Program-made: the position numbers and the translations under genes | The notes under the pieces: model-generated | Told to the model about the DNA's origin: nothing | Database searches by the model: none | Seen by the model: the letters and a program-made list of their open reading frames with translations, nothing else | Origin: Thinopyrum elongatum | Lineage: Eukaryota > Streptophyta > Magnoliopsida > Poales > Poaceae | Reading direction: 5' to 3' | Assembly (NCBI GenBank): GCA_011799875.1 | Contig: CM022301.1 | Coordinates: forward strand, 210,015,888 to 210,079,887 | DNA: 64,000 bases | Shown: piece after piece, positions 1 through 10,321 of the stretch | Numbering within the stretch: the first letter of the stretch is position 1 | Layout of the letters: every line of letters begins with the position of its first letter

Positions 1-679
1 AGAAAGCACAACTTTCTGTACCCACTTTTTTACTTTCTGATATTTAGATCAAATAAAGCAAAAATACTATTTTCTGCCTATTTTCTGAATTATCCGTGCA
101 ATAAAAAATGACCCAAAAATAAAAGTTCTCCAAATGCCTTGAAAATTTAGTATGGTTTTTTATAGAATATTTAAGAATTTTTGGCATTGAGAACACACCA
201 GGGGGCAGCACCAATGGGCCACAAGCCCACAGGGCGTGCCCACCCCCTGGGCGTGCCTGGGTGGCTTGTGGGCCCCACATGGGTCTCACTCACTTATTCC
301 AGCACCCATCCACTTCGTCTTCCTCCAGAAAAAATCATCCCATTGCTCAAACCCGTGTTCTAGCTCATTTTGCTGCCATTTTCGATCTCCTTGCTCAAAG
401 CTCCATTCGCAAAACTGTTTTGGGGGATTGTTCTTCGGTATGTGACTCCTCCAATGGCCCACTTAGTTTTTGTTCTAGTGCTTTATATATTACAAATTTT
501 TGCTGCTGTGGTGACCTTGTTCTTGAGCTTGCATGTCAAATTTATATGGTCCAAAGTAGTTTTGATGCATGATATAGCCTCTAGACACTTGTGGGAGTAG
601 TTGCTATCAATCTTGTTGAGTTTTGTTCACTTTTATTTTGAGTCACTAAAAATTTCAGAAATTTTTCAGAGGAAGAAAA
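1..679 (+). promoter_or_regulatory. LTR-like (U3-like) segment upstream of the G1 ORF
   Basis: No ORF of substance. Bases 108-290 resemble G1's own LTR at about 3950-4120: both carry an ataaaagttctc block, a TGAAAATTTA block, a gaatattt..ttggca block and then a GC-rich stretch with ccacaagcc...ggcttgtgg. A TATA-like tttatata lies at about 482. Bases 4-290 also match, inverted, the sequence just downstream of the protease in element H (32727-32960), so the segment appears to be a regular internal part of this family between protease and second ORF. A promoter role for the ORF at 680 is inference. Confidence 0.5.
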
Positions 680-1717
680 ATGTTTAGGAAGATATACCAA
701 GGGGGTTCCTCGACGAAGAAGGCCCCAAGACTTGCAATACGAGAGCCAGACCTTGAACCACCGAGAGAAGCTCTAGTGCAGCCGTGTGAATGGCCGTCGG
801 ATCAATTTATGGTTCATGCTGGTTTTAAGGAGGAATTTGACGCATACGTACAAAATGCTGGCCTTGAAGACTTCGTGTCAGATAAGTGTCGGCAGCACTA
901 CCACCTCACTGATTCATTTGTGCGAAGATTTAAGTTTACATCCCAGCACAATACTCATTCTGTTCTATTTGATCTTTATGATAGATCTTATACCATGGAC
1001 CTAGAAGATTTTAGTGTTGCATGCAAAATTCCACAATGGGGCATTCATAGTGAGCCTCGTAAAATTGATTGTTCTGAGTTCCTTGCTAGCATCACCAGGG
1101 GAGAAACTAGAAATGTAACACAAGCTACTATAGGGAGCATTCACTTTCCTGCTATACATTATTTTGCTCTCTTTATAGGTAGATGCATTAATGGTAAACA
1201 TGATCATAGCCACCTTTGTGCATCAGATCTTAGTGTCCTCAAGTGTGCGGTAATGGGTGATAAACGGTATAACTTGGGGGCAATTATTGCAAGGAGGTTA
1301 CATAATAATGCTAAAGATGGAGATTTCTTTGGTGGGATTTATGCCACTCGTTTAGCTAATTATCTTGGGGTGCCCATAAGGGAAAATGACATTGAGTTAC
1401 CACCTGCTTTCTTTGATTATAATGCTATGGTACGCCACCAGTTTCTTGAGAGGAAGGAACAGTCCCTCCTGTACCGACTAATCTTTGACAGGGAGCGCGT
1501 CTTCTATATTACGCTTCCCGCTCCTGCCTTCTTTAACTTTCGAGTAAAACAGAGATACTTTATAACTAGAGAGGAGGCAGATGAGTATGAGAGAGGGGGG
1601 GGGAGGCCGCTCGCCTCCACGCTGCAGCCCTTCAGGCAGTGGCGACCGCAGCTCAGTACAACCCCAACTATGACTTTGGATATCCGCCAGGCCAGCCGTG
1701 GCCCTAGACTAACTTAG
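680..1717 (+). CDS. Athila-type ORF (ATHILA ORF-1-like protein)
   Basis: An open frame of 345 codons with no internal stop. I recognise it as the extra ORF carried by Triticeae Athila-like elements, related to the Arabidopsis ATHILA ORF-1 family; its biochemical role is not known to me. The N-terminus is basic (MFRKIYQGGSSTKK). The middle (about residues 40-280) is a globular-looking domain with motifs such as FKFTSQHNTHSVLFDLYDR. The C-terminal 60 residues are low-complexity, including a run of glycines from a G-tract at about 1597-1605, and may be frame-altered. It sits downstream of an LTR-like segment and is followed by a polypurine-like motif at 1729-1741. There is no reverse transcriptase or integrase near it, as expected for a non-autonomous element. 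Confidence 0.7.
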   Translation: MFRKIYQGGSSTKKAPRLAIREPDLEPPREALVQPCEWPSDQFMVHAGFKEEFDAYVQNAGLEDFVSDKCRQHYHLTDSFVRRFKFTSQHNTHSVLFDLYDRSYTMDLEDFSVACKIPQWGIHSEPRKIDCSEFLASITRGETRNVTQATIGSIHFPAIHYFALFIGRCINGKHDHSHLCASDLSVLKCAVMGDKRYNLGAIIARRLHNNAKDGDFFGGIYATRLANYLGVPIRENDIELPPAFFDYNAMVRHQFLERKEQSLLYRLIFDRERVFYITLPAPAFFNFRVKQRYFITREEADEYERGGGRPLASTLQPFRQWRPQLSTTPTMTLDIRQASRGPRLT

Positions 1718-3807
1718 GCCAAAAGCCTAAGCTTGGGGGAGTACGTATTTCTCACCGACATTACATTCATGTTCACACACTCATTCCGGTTGTCGGTGTT
1801 CATACTTTTTCATTGTATTATCCATTTTAGTTTATTTCTTTTTCTTGCTTTCTTCTTGTGTGTTTGAAAAACTTTGAGAAAATCCAAAAAAATTAGTTCT
1901 CGCTTCTTTTTAGTTTTTCTTTCTAGTTTAATTTAGTTGTAGTATTAAAAGAAAACCCAAAAAGATTTCTCGTTCTTCTTTTGCTTATTGGGAGCTTTCT
2001 CGTGTAAATAGTTTTTCTCGTTCTTGTTTTACTTTCTTCAGAAAAACAAAAACTCCAAAAATATTTCAGTCTGTTTCTTTGAAATTCTTTTCTTTTCTTT
2101 GGGTCGAAAGGAGAAGGCCACGATGAAAATGTTGAGTGGCTCTCATATGCATCATTGTTGATCTAACAGAGAGCCCATATTACCTTGTCTTCTCCTTTGA
2201 ATAAATGTTTGCAGATTCCAGCTTAGTCCAATGCACGTGCACTCTTATTATTATTCACACCGTTCGGTCGTGCAAGTGAAAGGCAATAATGACGATATAT
2301 GATGAAATGATTGAGATGGAGAAAAGCTGGTATCAACTCGACCTATTTTGTTTTTGTAAATATGATTAGCTCATCGTTCTTGATTCAGCCCATTATGAAT
2401 GAAACATGTTTGCAATGACAATTAGAGATTATAGTTACTCATACCATGCTTAATTAGCTAGGAGTTTATAATGGTTTGTCTTGAGTGCCAACATGCAAAT
2501 TAAAATGGTTATGATGTAGTATGATAGGATGGTATCCTCCTTTGAATGATTTAAGTGGCTTGACTTGGCACATGTTCACGCATGTAGTTGAATCAAAATC
2601 AACATAGCCTCCATGATATTTATGTTCATGGTGATTTATATCCTACTCATGCTTGCACTCAATGTTGGTTAATCTTAATGGATGTTTATGATTGTTGTCG
2701 CTCTCTAGTTGGTCACTCCTCAATCTTTTGCTAGCCTTCACTTGTACTAAGCGGGATTACTGCTTGTGCATCCACTTCCTTAAACCCAAAGTTGTTCCAT
2801 ATGAGTCCACCATACCTACCTATATGCGGTATTTACCTGTCGTTCCAAGTAAATTTGCATGTGCCAAACTCTAAACCTTCAAATAATAATCTGTTTTGTA
2901 TGCCCGAATCGCTCATGTAGTGACTGGGGGCTGTCAGTATCTTCCATGCTAGGTGGGTTATTCTCACAATGAGTGTTGATTCACTTGTCATTCATGAGAA
3001 AGTGGCTGGTAATCGGGATGCCCAGTTCCATGCTCAAAATCAAATCAAGATATAATCATAAAACAAAACTCCCCCAGGACTGTTGTTGGTATGGACGGTA
3101 CCCGTGGATTCGGTTAGCCGTGGAGTGTGATTGTTGGTGGAGGGGGAGTAAAAACTTTACCATTCTGTTTGGGAACTGCCTATAATGTATCTAGCATGGA
3201 AGATACCGAGATCTCTTGGTTGTTATGTTGACAATGAAAGCATACCGCTCAAAATTATATTCATCTCTGTTTTAAAAGCTCAGAGCTCTAGCACCTCTGC
3301 AAATCCCTGCTTCCCTCTGCGAAGGGCCTATCTATTTACTTTTATGTTGAATCATCATCCTCTTATAAAATGCACCAGCTAGAGAGCACCACTGTCATTT
3401 GTATGCGTTGTTATTAATTGATATTGAGTATGACTGTGACTGGATCTCTTTTGCCATGAATTATAATGTCTAGTCAGTCCTTGATCTTCAGGGGTGCTCT
3501 GCATTTATGTTTTGCGGTCTCAGAAAGGGCTAGCGACATACCATTTTGCCATATCATATCATGATTGTTTTGAAAAAGTGTTGTCATCCGAGATTTATTA
3601 TTATTGCTCATTAGTTGATTATGCCATTGATATGAGTAAATGTGAGACCTAAATGTTATTGTGAATATGGTTAGTTCATAATCTTTGCTGAAACCCTGAA
3701 TGCTGGCTATACATATTTGCAACAACAAGATCAAACAGAGTTTGTAAAAGTTTTTCTTTGTCACTTTCAGTTTGTCAACTGAATTTCTTGAGGACAAGCA
3801 ATGGGTT
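1718..3807 (+). other. Non-coding 3' internal region of G1
   Basis: About 2.1 kb with only short chance ORFs. A polypurine-like motif aagcttgggggag lies at 1729-1741, only 12 bases after the ORF stop, and is nearly identical to the true polypurine tract 2.1 kb downstream. The rest is AT-rich with T-rich runs at 1800-2100. I see no RNA gene or host exon. Confidence 0.6.
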
Positions 3808-3821
3808 AAGCTTGGGGGAGT
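3808..3821 (+). promoter_or_regulatory. Polypurine tract of G1
   Basis: taagcttgggggagt directly precedes the LTR start TGATACGTC at 3822. This is the expected primer site for plus-strand DNA synthesis in an LTR retrotransposon. Confidence 0.8.
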
Positions 3822-4374
3822 TGATACGTCTCCATCGTATCTACTTTTCCAAACTCTTTTGCCCTTGTTTTGGACTCTAATTTGCATGATTTGAATGGAA
3901 CTAACCCGGACTGACGCTGTTTTCAGCAGAATTGCCATGGTGTTATTTTTGTGCAGAAATAAAAGTTCTCAGATTGACCTGAAAATTTACGAAGAATATT
4001 TTTGGAATATATAAAAAATATTGGCAAAAGAATCAACCAGAGGGGGGCCACCTAGAGGCCACAAGCCCTGGGGGCGCGCACACCCCCCTGGGGCACGCCC
4101 TGTAGGCTTGTGGTCCCCCTGGAGCCCCTCCGACATCAACTCCAACTCCATATAACCCTATTCGGGGAGAAAAAAAATCAAAGAGAAGGATTCATCACGT
4201 TTTATGATACGGAGCCGCAGCCGCCTCCTATTCTTCATCGGGAGAGCAGATCTGGAGTTTGTTTTGGGCTCCGGAGAGGGGGATTCATCGCCATCATCAT
4301 CACCAACCTTCCTCCATCACCAATTTCATGATGCTCACCGCCGTGCGAGAGTAATTCCATCGTAGGCTTGCTAG

Positions 4375-4379
4375 ACGGT
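4375..4379. repeat. TSD of solo LTR S, left copy
   Basis: acggt, matched exactly by 8519-8523. Confidence 0.9.
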
Positions 4380-5764
4380 TGTGACGCCCCCGACTCAATC
4401 GTACACTAACCATACATGCAAACGTGTACGATCAAGCACGGGGACTCACGGGAAGATATCACAACACAACTCTAACCACAAATAAACGGAGATCCACAAT
4501 ATTACAGACCAGGAATCCGAAGATCCGAATACATAAGTCAGTCATACAAATATTATCTGAGTACAGAAATAGTTAGACAAGTTTTGCCTTAAGAAGGCTA
4601 GCACAAACAACGACTCTAGATCGAAAGGCGTTGGCCTCCTGCCTGGGAGCCTCCGATCCTACTCCTGGTCGGCTGGCCCGATCCAATAGTACATGCCCTC
4701 TGGACCCTCCTGGAAGTAAGCTCCTGAGGTGGCATCTGGCTCCGGGGCTCCATCGTCTGATGTATCATCAAGGTGGGGGGGGGGGGTATGGGGAAAAGAG
4801 AAAGTAAAGCAACCGTGAGTACTCATCCGAAGTACTCAGCAAGCAAGGATCTATACTACATATGCAACATTATCAATGGAGAAAGGCTGTATATGTGGAC
4901 TGGGCTGCAGAAATGCCAGAATAGAAAGAAGGCCTAGTCCTATCGAAGACTAGCATCTTCAAACATCTTCACGAGCCATCATCTTGCAGCAATAGAAGAG
5001 AGTAGAATAGCATTTTATTTAGCAAACATGTTGAAGCAAAGCCTAGAGATCCTTCCTCGACTCCCAGCGAGAAAGCGATCCCGAAGCTTCGATTAAGTAA
5101 CAAGTATCCAGTTCAAGTAGTAGATCGGGATACACAAACTGAGCGTCCTTTACCGTAGGACCGACTATCGATAGATTATTCATCCCTGCAGGGGTGCACT
5201 ATTATTACCCAACACGCTCGATCACCTCTGGTCGGACACACTTGCTGGGTAATGCCCGGCCTTGGTAGATCAACACGAAGCAACGCCCTACCTAGGCTCA
5301 GCAGAGAGGTCAGCACGCCGGACTAACCTATGCACCCAGAGGTCTTGGGCCATCGCCCTGGGCACCCTGCACGTTGCGAGACTGGCCGGGGTGCAGGTGC
5401 AACACTGAACTCGTCAGTGAAGTATCCAGCCCAATCCCGACAATCAGCCCGCACGGTGAATTGTGATGTCTGACGAGCTTTCAGGAGAAACGTACATCGC
5501 AGAGGGGCCCATAACCATAATCCCGCGTGGTGGTAGTGCGTATAGGGCACGTCGACCCACTCAGATCACACACCCAAATCCAATAGGCTCATTTAGTATC
5601 ACACGGAGACAGTCAGAGTTTCTGAAGCTCCGCCACAATATCACACTCGAGTGCCCTTCCGGCACACTCGACATCACAAATCCCCTGCGGGTACCCACCA
5701 GGGTGGACCCGCCTGTAACAAAGGTCAAGGTAACCGTGTGGTCATAACATCAAGGGGGAAACAC

Positions 5765-5964
5765 GAGGAATCACCCTCGGCGGATTCCATTCAATGAAAT
5801 CATCAGAGTGAACGTATGAGGTATCACCCTCGAGGTTCATACTGAGGGGTTGCACGACAGAGTCGTATCGGAAGTGGAGAAGGAGGAATCACCCTCGATG
5901 ACCACGACCGAACAGCTACACTGCAGAGTATTCATCAGGAGTGCGTTACGAGGTATCACCCTCG
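5765..5964. repeat. Four-copy GAGGNNTCACCCTCG array in solo LTR S
   Basis: Copies start at 5765, 5818, 5883 and 5950, spaced 53, 65 and 67 bp. Each has GAGG...CCTC palindromic arms around a TCAC core. The same array, with nearly the same spacing, is in both C1 LTRs. Confidence 0.85.
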
Positions 5965-6989
5965 GCACTCGATAGTAACTATGCAGAGTCGTACAACTAA
6001 GGGGGTGTGAAGTGAGGTGTCGGTCTCTGGTCGACGATCACATTGATCGAGTCGTCGATGATCAAGCAGGGGCAACAATGGTAAGGTGGTGGGGGTCACT
6101 GATGGTCCACTACCAACCTATACTAAACAGTTTATCATAGGCAGGTAAGGTAACAATGAACAGGTTACAACAGCAGGCTATGCATCAGAATAGGAGCATA
6201 CATTAACAGTAGCAAAATCTAATGCAAGCAGGAGAAATGGAATGGGCGATATCTGGATGCTCAAAGCGGGGGGGGGGGGGGGGCTTGCCTGGTTGCTCTG
6301 GCAAGAGAGAGGGGTCGTCAACGGGCTGCTCGTCTGTAGCGTAGTCGGACCCAGCTGCAGCGTCGTCGGTCTTAGCGTCTATCGAGAGAGAAGGAGGGGG
6401 AGAGAAACAATAAATTCACGGCGAAAATGCAAACAATATGCATGACATGACTAAATGATATGCCGGGGTGTTCTACTGCCTAACTAAATGATTTAGTTAA
6501 TTTAGGAATTTATCTGGATTTATTTAATCAACGTTGGGCACTATTCATTTATCGAAATCGGTCTAAAAGTTCAATGTTCATATAGCTAGGGGCATCTGAC
6601 AAGAATACGGAGGGCGTATTCGGGTTCGTATTGAAATTCTAAGCAAGTTTCATATATAAATTATTTTCATCGGAGTTACGGTTTATTTAATATGATTTTC
6701 TAAAGTTTTTATTAATTTCTGGAATTTAAATTCAACATTATCCGAAACAGTGTAAAGTGACGCCAGCATGATCTAAGCATGACATCAGCAGGTCAACAGG
6801 GGCTGACCAGGGTCAAACCTGACAGGTGGGTCCAGTGGGACCCACATGTCAGTGACCCAGCTAATTAACTAGGGTTAATTTAAACTAACTAAACTAATTA
6901 GGAGGTGGGGCCCAGTAGTCAGTGACTATTTAGGGTTTTTAACTAACTAATTAGCTAATTATCTAATTATCTATTTAATTAAATTAGTT

Positions 6990-8040
6990 AACCGAGTGGG
7001 GCCCGCATGTCAGCGAGACAGGGGCGGCCACGTCAGCAGTTGACCCGAGTCAATGGGTCAACTGGGGCCAAGGGGGCCCACAGTCAGTGGCACGGGGGGG
7101 GGGGGGGGGGGGGTGGGACCCACCGGCCACGTCGGACGCCGGCCGGAGAGCGCTCCGGCGAGCCCGAACGCGGCAGCGAACTCCGGCGAGCTCGGGTTTT
7201 GGCTAGGGTGCACAGTTTCGGGCGATTCTTCTCGCGTTCGAAAGCTGAGCCCGAGCCGCGTCGATCTGTGCTAATGGCCGGAGCTGGGGTGGCCGGAAAT
7301 GAGCAGCACGACCACAACGGCGGCGACGGCGTTTGGGTGAGCTACGGGAACCGCGCCACGCCGTGTTAACGGACGACACGAAGCGCTGGGAAGGCTCTAC
7401 ATGATGCGGCGAGCAAGTTGGGCAGCAGCGCGCGACCATTTGGTCGCCGGAACGACGCCGGCGACGAGCAATGGCGGAGGCAGGGGCTCGGCCATGGCGG
7501 CGAGCGGGCTAGGGGCAAATGTGGCCGCGGAAAGAAGTAACGGAAGGAGGGAGGAGCTCACCGAGCGGCCAAGAAAGGCCCGTGTGAGCTTAGGAGCAGC
7601 AGAGGTCGACGGAGACGACGGTGGGCGCCGGCGACCGAGAAGGAGAGGCGAGGTCGATCCCGAGCGAGCGGTCATTCCCGAGTGTGATGACGAGGCGCAA
7701 TCGAAGCAGACGAACGAGGCGGAGTTGTAGGACGCGTCGGCGGAGCGAACGGGAGACGGTGGCCGCGCAGTTCAACCACGGCCGTCCATGGCGGCGCCGG
7801 GTGAGGAAGAGGAAGGCGAGGGGAGGGGAGTTGTGGCGCTAGGGTTCGTCCGGGGGAGCGGGGAGTTGCTCTGTATCCACGGCGTGGGCGCGGCGTGTTG
7901 TCGAGCGGCGGGCGAGGGGGGCTGGGTGTGTGCGCGCGTGTGCGTGCGGTGTGTTCGACAGCGGGGCGGCATGAGCAGTGCGGGAGAAGGGAGGAGGTGC
8001 GGGGTGGGCTAGGCCGGCGCTGTAGCGAGCAGGCCCGAGT
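6990..8040. other. GC-rich block in solo LTR S
   Basis: About 1 kb with very high GC and CpG content between AT-rich flanks. Long frames appear on both strands, but none shows a recognisable protein, and a matching block exists in the C1 LTRs. It is part of the LTR, perhaps promoter and leader, and not a gene. Confidence 0.6.
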
Positions 8041-8518
8041 GCACAGTAGCTTTAGGCCTTTTTCTTTTTCTCGTTTTCTCTTTCTCTGTTTTTCTTTTCT
8101 TTTCTGTTTTGTCTTTTATTTTTACTCCAAATGACTTTTGTAAAATATGGCACTTGCCCATATAATATCAGTGCAATATCCAACCCTGGTATAAAAAGGT
8201 TTTAGGGCCAAATGTTTTCATATGGATTTTATTTAACTAAAAAGGTATTAACCAACCCTATTTTTCTACTGTTAGAGTCACTTAGTTAATTTATTAATTG
8301 TTGATTACAATTTTAGAATAGCCTCTGTAATATTTATTATTTACTGAACATTTTAGTTTCTATGTTGAACAACTTTTATTTTCCACTCTCATTTAAATTT
8401 GAATTCTGACTTAGGAGTTGAAATGCAATATGATGCTAATGATGATCATGCACTGTTAAACATGCTGACTCGTCATTATCAAAAGTGATTACCGTGGCTA
8501 ATGACATGGGGTGTTACA

Positions 8519-8523
8519 ACGGT
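8519..8523. repeat. TSD of solo LTR S, right copy
   Basis: acggt, identical to 4375-4379; joining the two sides restores the G1 LTR. Confidence 0.9.
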
Positions 8524-9371
8524 GATGGGTTGGATGAGATTTATCATGTAATCGAGTTAGTTTTGTTAGGGTTTGATCCCTAGTATCCACTATGTTCTGA
8601 GATTGATGTTGCTATGACTTTGCTATGCTTAATGCTTGTCACTAGGGCCCGAGTGCCATGATTTCAGATCTGAACCTATTATGTTTTCATGAATATATTT
8701 GTGTTCTTGATCCTATCTTGCAAGTTGTAGACACCTATTACGTGTTATGATCCGCATACCCCAAGGTGACAATAATTGGGATTCTTTCCGGTGATTATCG
8801 TAGTTTGAGGAGTTCATGTATTCACTAAGTGCTAATGCTTTGGTCCGGTTCTCTATTAAAAGGAGGCCTTAATATCCCTTAGTTTCCATTAGGACCCCGC
8901 TGCCACGGGAGGGTAGGACAAAAGATGTCATGCAAGTTCTTTTCCATAAGCACGTATGACTATATTCGGAATACATGCCTACATTATATTGATGAATTGG
9001 AGCTAGTTCTGTGTCACCCTAGGTTATAACTGTTGCATGATGAATGCCATCCGACATAATTATCCATCACTGATCCATTGCCTACGAGCTTTTCACATAT
9101 TGATCTTTGCTAAGTTATTTTGCCGTTTCTACTGTTATAATCATCACAAAACTGCTACTGTTACTTTTGCCACCGTTACCGTTACTTCCATACTACTTTG
9201 CTACTAAATACTTTGCTGCAGATATTAAGTCTTTTAGGTGTGGTTGAATTGACAACTCAACTGCTAATACTTGGGAATATTCTTTGGCTCCCCTTGTGTC
9301 GAATCAATAAATTTGGGTTGAATACTCTACCCTCGAAAACTGTTGCGATCCCCTATACTTGTGGGTTATCA

Positions 9372-9679
9372 TGGTTGAGGGTTTAGGAGCAATATCACTA
9401 AGCATTTGAGAAAGCAAGCCATTAAGTAGCACCTCATCCCCTTTTAATAGTATTGGCTTTCCTATGGACTCAATGTGATCTTGGATCACTAAAATGAAAA
9501 TGAAGAGTCTTGAGCTTTTGCCAATATGTGTCCTTAGCATTTTGAGGGGTCCACATTCCTAGTCCATGCCATGCCATTCATTGAACTTCCTAAAATATTC
9601 ATCTTGAATGGATATTAGTTCAATGAGCTATATGTTGTTATGAATTACTAAAACCACCCAGGGATTAGTTGCACTTTCG
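9372..9679 (-). repeat. Truncated 3' LTR of the Maximus-like element
   Basis: These 308 bp match 28501-28810, the first part of the 5' LTR, with few differences. The terminal T of TGAAAGTG has changed to C (CGAAAGTG). The rest of this LTR should lie left of the window, beyond G1, which inserted here. Confidence 0.88.
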
Positions 9680-9693
9680 ATCTCCCCCTTTTT
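9680..9693 (-). promoter_or_regulatory. Polypurine tract of the Maximus-like element
   Basis: Reads AAAAAGGGGGAGAT on the minus strand, immediately before the 3' LTR. Confidence 0.8.
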
Positions 9694-10321
9694 GGTAATT
9701 GATCACAACATATAGATCAAAGCTTCGACAAATGATAAGATGAATGAAATACATCATCGTTTTGAGAAGTATGTGATAAGCAAGAGCTCCCCCTAAATTT
9801 GTGCACTATTTAAAATTTGCATTTAAATGCAAATGCACAATCGATTAGGATCATGGGTCACTCTTCCATGTCACATACATCTTGGTGGAGCGCACAAAAT
9901 GATAAGAGTAAAATAACATGCACGCATCACCAAAGATACAAGTGATTGATCATACACAAATAATCATAGAGATAGACATTTAAGCACACATAAAGCATAG
10001 TATGATCAAACACATGATCACACAAGGTATCTCAGAAGCATAACACAAATGTAGCATCAAGTAGCATCAACCAAACGAAGTAGCAAGGCAAATAAGAACC
10101 AACAAAGAAGCAAAAGACTCTATCTCTCTCTCTCTAAGCCTATGATCTATACACTTTCTCCCCCTTTCGCAACAAGTTACCAAAAAGTTTGAAAACATAT
10201 AGTGCTATACGACATTCTAGGCACGATCTCCGGGAACTCCTGAAGGGGTCTTCTGGCTTGTTGCTCCGGTGTGCGTAGATGGCGTTGATAGAACTGCATC
10301 TGTAAATGCTTCAACTGAAGT
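9694..10321 (-). other. Non-coding 3' internal region of the Maximus-like element
   Basis: About 630 bp between the env-like frame and the polypurine tract. AT-rich with a short (TC)n run near 10120; no ORF of interest. Confidence 0.6.

Larger units (their letters stand above)
4380..8518 (-). mobile_element. Solo LTR S (C1-family chromovirus)
   Basis: A 4139-bp LTR with ends TGTGACGCCCCC and GGGGTGTTACA, flanked by the exact 5-bp TSD acggt. No internal region, PBS or pol is present, so it is a solo LTR left by recombination between two LTRs. It is collinear with the two 4222-bp LTRs of C1 but clearly diverged from them: same ends, same GAGGNNTCACCCTCG array, same GC-rich block. In element sense it reads on the minus strand (TGTAACACCCC start). 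Several G homopolymers of 12-20 bases (about 6270 and 7096) may be unreliable in the assembly. Confidence 0.92.
1..9371 (+). mobile_element. Element G1: Athila-like Gypsy LTR retrotransposon, 3' part
   Basis: Only the 3' part is in the window: an LTR-like segment, one long ORF, a long non-coding stretch, a polypurine tract and the 3' LTR. The LTR begins TGATACGTCTCC and ends GTGGGTTATCA, with the TGATA/TATCA inverted ends typical of Triticeae Athila-type elements. The gag end and 5' LTR lie left of base 1. The 3' end abuts a truncated Copia LTR at 9372, so G1 inserted into the 3' LTR of the Maximus-like element; the expected TSD copy on the right is 9372-9376 (tggtt), while its partner is outside the window. 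The LTR is interrupted by solo LTR S. Family placement is by resemblance only. Confidence 0.85.
3822..9371 (+). repeat. 3' LTR of G1, split by solo LTR S
   Basis: The LTR runs from TGATACGTCTCC at 3822 to GGGTTATCA at 9371. Removing the insert 4380-8518 and one TSD copy leaves about 1.4 kb. The first part has the GC-rich ccacaagccc...ggcttgtgg block and a TATA-like catataacc at about 4151. The second part (8524-9371) runs continuously to gttgcgatcccctatacttg and the terminal TATCA. Confidence 0.88.

Noticed and set aside
3474..3938. 154-codon minus-strand frame across the G1 internal region and LTR start
   Set aside because: It crosses the polypurine tract and LTR border and shows no protein family; chance frame.
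7096..7113. Long G homopolymers here and at about 6270, 29837, 43860 (C) and 44274 (C) as possible quadruplex signals
   Set aside because: Single long homopolymers in repeats are often slippage or assembly artefacts; no spaced G-run pattern that would support a specific claim.
7007..8134. Overlapping frames in solo LTR S
   Set aside because: Same GC-rich LTR block; compositional only.
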